DNA of 64,000 bases, taken from assembly GCF_016907365.1 (NCBI RefSeq), contig NZ_JAFBBV010000001.1:2170001-2234000 (forward strand), written 5' to 3'. This document shows positions 62,161 to 64,000 of the stretch, piece by piece. The first letter of the stretch is position 1; each line of letters starts with the position of its first letter. The position numbers and the translations under genes are program-made. This DNA comes from Oerskovia paurometabola (lineage in GTDB: Bacteria; Actinomycetota; Actinomycetes; Actinomycetales; Cellulomonadaceae). The notes below the pieces were generated by a model. That model was given only the letters and a program-made list of their open reading frames with translations. It was not told the DNA's origin and ran no database searches.

Positions 62161-63159
62161 ATGGATGTTCCTGTCTGGATGTGGGTCGCGACGGTCGGCA
62201 TGATCCTCGCGATGCTGGCCTTCGACTTCGTGGGCCACGTCCGCACCCCGCACGCCCCCACGCTCAAGGAAGCCTCGTGGTGGTCCGCCGGCTACGTCGG
62301 CATCGCGATCCTCTTCGGGGTCGGGATCTGGGCCTACTTCGGCTCGGTCTACGGCGGGGAGTACTTCGCCGGGTACATCACCGAGAAGAGCCTGTCGGTC
62401 GACAACCTCTTCGTGTTCGTCCTCATCATGACGAGCTTCCGGGTGCCCAGGCTGTACCAGCAGAAGGTCCTGCTGATCGGCATCACGATCGCCCTGGTCC
62501 TGCGCACGATCTTCATCTTCCTGGGCGCCGCGCTGATCGAGAACTTCAGCTGGGTCTTCTACATCTTCGGCGCCTTCCTCATCTACACCGCCTACACGCA
62601 GGTCAAGAGCGCGCGTGAGCACGAGGACGAGGAGTACAAGGAGAACGGCGTCCTGCGCCTGACGCGTCGTTTCTTCCCCACGACGGACGCGTACGTCGAG
62701 GACCGGATGTTCACGAAGATCGACGGCAAGCGCTACATCACGCCGATGCTCATCGTGATGATCGCCATCGGCAGCGCCGACCTGCTGTTCGCGGTCGACT
62801 CGATCCCCGCGATCTTCGGCCTCACGCAGGAGACGTTCCTCGTCTTCGCGGCCAACGCGTTCTCCCTGCTCGGCCTGCGCCAGCTCTACTTCCTGATCGA
62901 CGGCCTGCTCGACCGGCTCGTGTACCTCGCCTGGGGCCTGGCCGCGATCCTCGGCTTCATCGGGATCAAGCTCCTCATCCACGCGCTGCACAAGAACGAG
63001 ATCCCGTTCATCAACGGTGGCGAGCACGTCACGGTCATCCCTGAGATCTCGACGGCCGTCTCCCTCAGCTTCATCCTGGTCACGCTGGCCATCACGACGG
63101 TCGCGAGCCTCGCCAAGGACAAGAGCGACCGTCGTCGCCTGGAGAAGGAAACCTACTGA
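62161..63159 (+). CDS. TerC-family membrane protein (copy 1)
   Basis: A 332-aa integral membrane protein with about nine helices. ATG 62161 is eight bases after GGAGG; an earlier in-frame start at 62101 lies inside the riboswitch and is rejected. The family motifs are SLSVDNLFVFVLIMTSF and GSADLLFAVDSIPAIFGL, whose Asp residues form the predicted metal site. The N-terminal helix starts VPVWMWVATVGMILAMLAF. Riboswitch-linked TerC proteins help export or handle manganese, for example when loading secreted metalloproteins. It has 20 or so more C-terminal residues, largely charged (KDKSDRRRLEKE). Confidence 0.9.
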   Translation: MDVPVWMWVATVGMILAMLAFDFVGHVRTPHAPTLKEASWWSAGYVGIAILFGVGIWAYFGSVYGGEYFAGYITEKSLSVDNLFVFVLIMTSFRVPRLYQQKVLLIGITIALVLRTIFIFLGAALIENFSWVFYIFGAFLIYTAYTQVKSAREHEDEEYKENGVLRLTRRFFPTTDAYVEDRMFTKIDGKRYITPMLIVMIAIGSADLLFAVDSIPAIFGLTQETFLVFAANAFSLLGLRQLYFLIDGLLDRLVYLAWGLAAILGFIGIKLLIHALHKNEIPFINGGEHVTVIPEISTAVSLSFILVTLAITTVASLAKDKSDRRRLEKETY

Positions 63160-64000
63160 TGCAGCACGAGCTGCCGTTCTGGTTCGAGGCGGCGTCCCTG
63201 ACGGCCCTCGTCGTCCTCCTGCTCGTCGACCTGGTGGTCGTGGGGCGTCGCCCGCACGTGCCGTCGATGAAGGAGAGCGGCCTGTGGGTGGCGTTCTACG
63301 TCGCCCTGGCACTGGTCTTCGGCGGCCTCGTCGCCCTCGTGGGCGGCAGTGCTCCCGCGGTCGAGTTCTACGCGGGCTGGCTCACGGAGTACAGCCTGTC
63401 GGTCGACAACCTCTTCGTGTTCGTCATCATCATGACGAGGTTCGCCGTGCCGCGGGAGCACCAGCAGAAGGTGCTCATGGTGGGGATCATCGTGGCGCTC
63501 GTGCTGCGCGGGGCGTTCATCCTCGCCGGCGCCGCGATCATCGCCCAGTTCGTGTGGGTCTTCTACCTCTTCGGCGCGTTCCTGATCTACACCGCGATCA
63601 AGCTGGTCGCGGGTGGGGACGAGCCGGAGGAGTACCAGGAGAACCGGCTCATCCGGTCGTTGCGCCGGGTGCTGCCGCTGTCGCCGACGTACGACGGCGG
63701 CAAGCTGCGCACCGTGGTCGACGGCAAGCGGCTCTTCACGCCCATGCTGATCGTGTTCCTCGCGATCGGCAGCACGGACCTGCTCTTCGCGTTCGACTCG
63801 ATCCCTGCGATCTTCGGGCTCACGCACGACCCGTTCATCGTGTTCACGACGAACGTCTTCGCCCTCATGGGGCTGCGGCAGCTCTACTTCCTGCTGGGGG
63901 GCCTGCTCGAGCGGCTGGTGTACCTGCCGATCGGGCTGGCGGTCATCCTGGGCTTCATCGGGATCAAGCTGATCCTCGAGGCCTTGCACGAGAACACGTT
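63159..64000 (+). CDS. TerC-family membrane protein (copy 2), cut by the window edge
   Basis: The ATG at 63159 overlaps the stop of copy 1 by one base (TGATG). The frame is open to the last base, with 280 codons visible. It begins MQHELPFWFEAASLTALVVL and carries the same motifs as copy 1: SLSVDNLFVFVIIMTRF and GSTDLLFAFDSIPAIFGL. It lacks the copy 1 VD in the second motif (FD instead). The two proteins align throughout, so this is a tandem duplication under one riboswitch, possibly working as a pair. Confidence 0.88.
   Translation, partial: MQHELPFWFEAASLTALVVLLLVDLVVVGRRPHVPSMKESGLWVAFYVALALVFGGLVALVGGSAPAVEFYAGWLTEYSLSVDNLFVFVIIMTRFAVPREHQQKVLMVGIIVALVLRGAFILAGAAIIAQFVWVFYLFGAFLIYTAIKLVAGGDEPEEYQENRLIRSLRRVLPLSPTYDGGKLRTVVDGKRLFTPMLIVFLAIGSTDLLFAFDSIPAIFGLTHDPFIVFTTNVFALMGLRQLYFLLGGLLERLVYLPIGLAVILGFIGIKLILEALHENT

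Overview
The window is chromosomal DNA of very high G+C with strong C/G third-position bias. It carries a Pup ligase gene (pafA), an ANTAR-type response regulator, many leaderless starts (TAnnnT about 6-7 nt before ATG/GTG) and the block trpCBA-lgt-gltBD-pyk-pdtaR-polA-rpsA-coaE-uvrB. This indicates an actinobacterium, most likely a Micrococcales member of the Cellulomonadaceae/Promicromonosporaceae type (Cellulomonas, Oerskovia, Cellulosimicrobium). The family assignment is inferred from gene content and order, not from a search.

Left core (1-23.9 kb): the 3' part of pafA, an FKBP lipoprotein, hisF, a TIGR03085-type protein on the minus strand, two ABC half-transporters whose motifs fit a heterodimeric exporter, then hisI, trpE and a Trp-associated membrane protein with overlapping starts. 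Small membrane proteins (HGxxPAAW, DUF4190, DUF2752) come next, followed by trpC, trpB, trpA and lgt, then gltB/gltD and pyk. This part makes histidine, tryptophan and glutamate and supplies the lipoprotein acyltransferase.

Accessory block (24-43.8 kb): a LysE-type exporter; a four-gene minus-strand operon (XRE regulator, ImmA/IrrE peptidase, 7-TM MAB_1171c-like protein, PAP2-like protein); an isolated nrdI; and a KstD-like flavoprotein divergent from a TetR gene that contains a repeat-built insertion. The most distinctive part is a glycan locus (31.1-43 kb): GtrA-like, GH3, GtrA-like and GT2 genes, then a GH3 lipoprotein, a small lipoprotein and a membrane-anchored GH3 with inverted domain order. 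Both halves of this locus begin with the same promoter/leader module: two CGACAGGTTGTGC-type direct repeats exactly 21 bp apart, a TGTGAT element at a fixed distance, and a conserved 17-nt ribosome-binding segment that starts a short leader ORF. It is the best candidate here for an undescribed system.

Right core (43.8-64 kb): a 74-nt tRNA with anticodon CAA, an ANTAR gene split by a one-base shift, pdtaR, a GNAT enzyme, a hotdog thioesterase, polA, a small HTH gene with two palindromic operators, a methyltransferase, pfkA, rpsA, a Nudix hydrolase, an ABC exporter divergent from marR, coaE, pcp, a sortase-anchored surface protein, uvrB, a VOC protein, and two tandem terC genes behind a yybP-ykoY (Mn2+) riboswitch. 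The second terC runs off the window. I saw no IS element, prophage, integrase, CRISPR array or rRNA.
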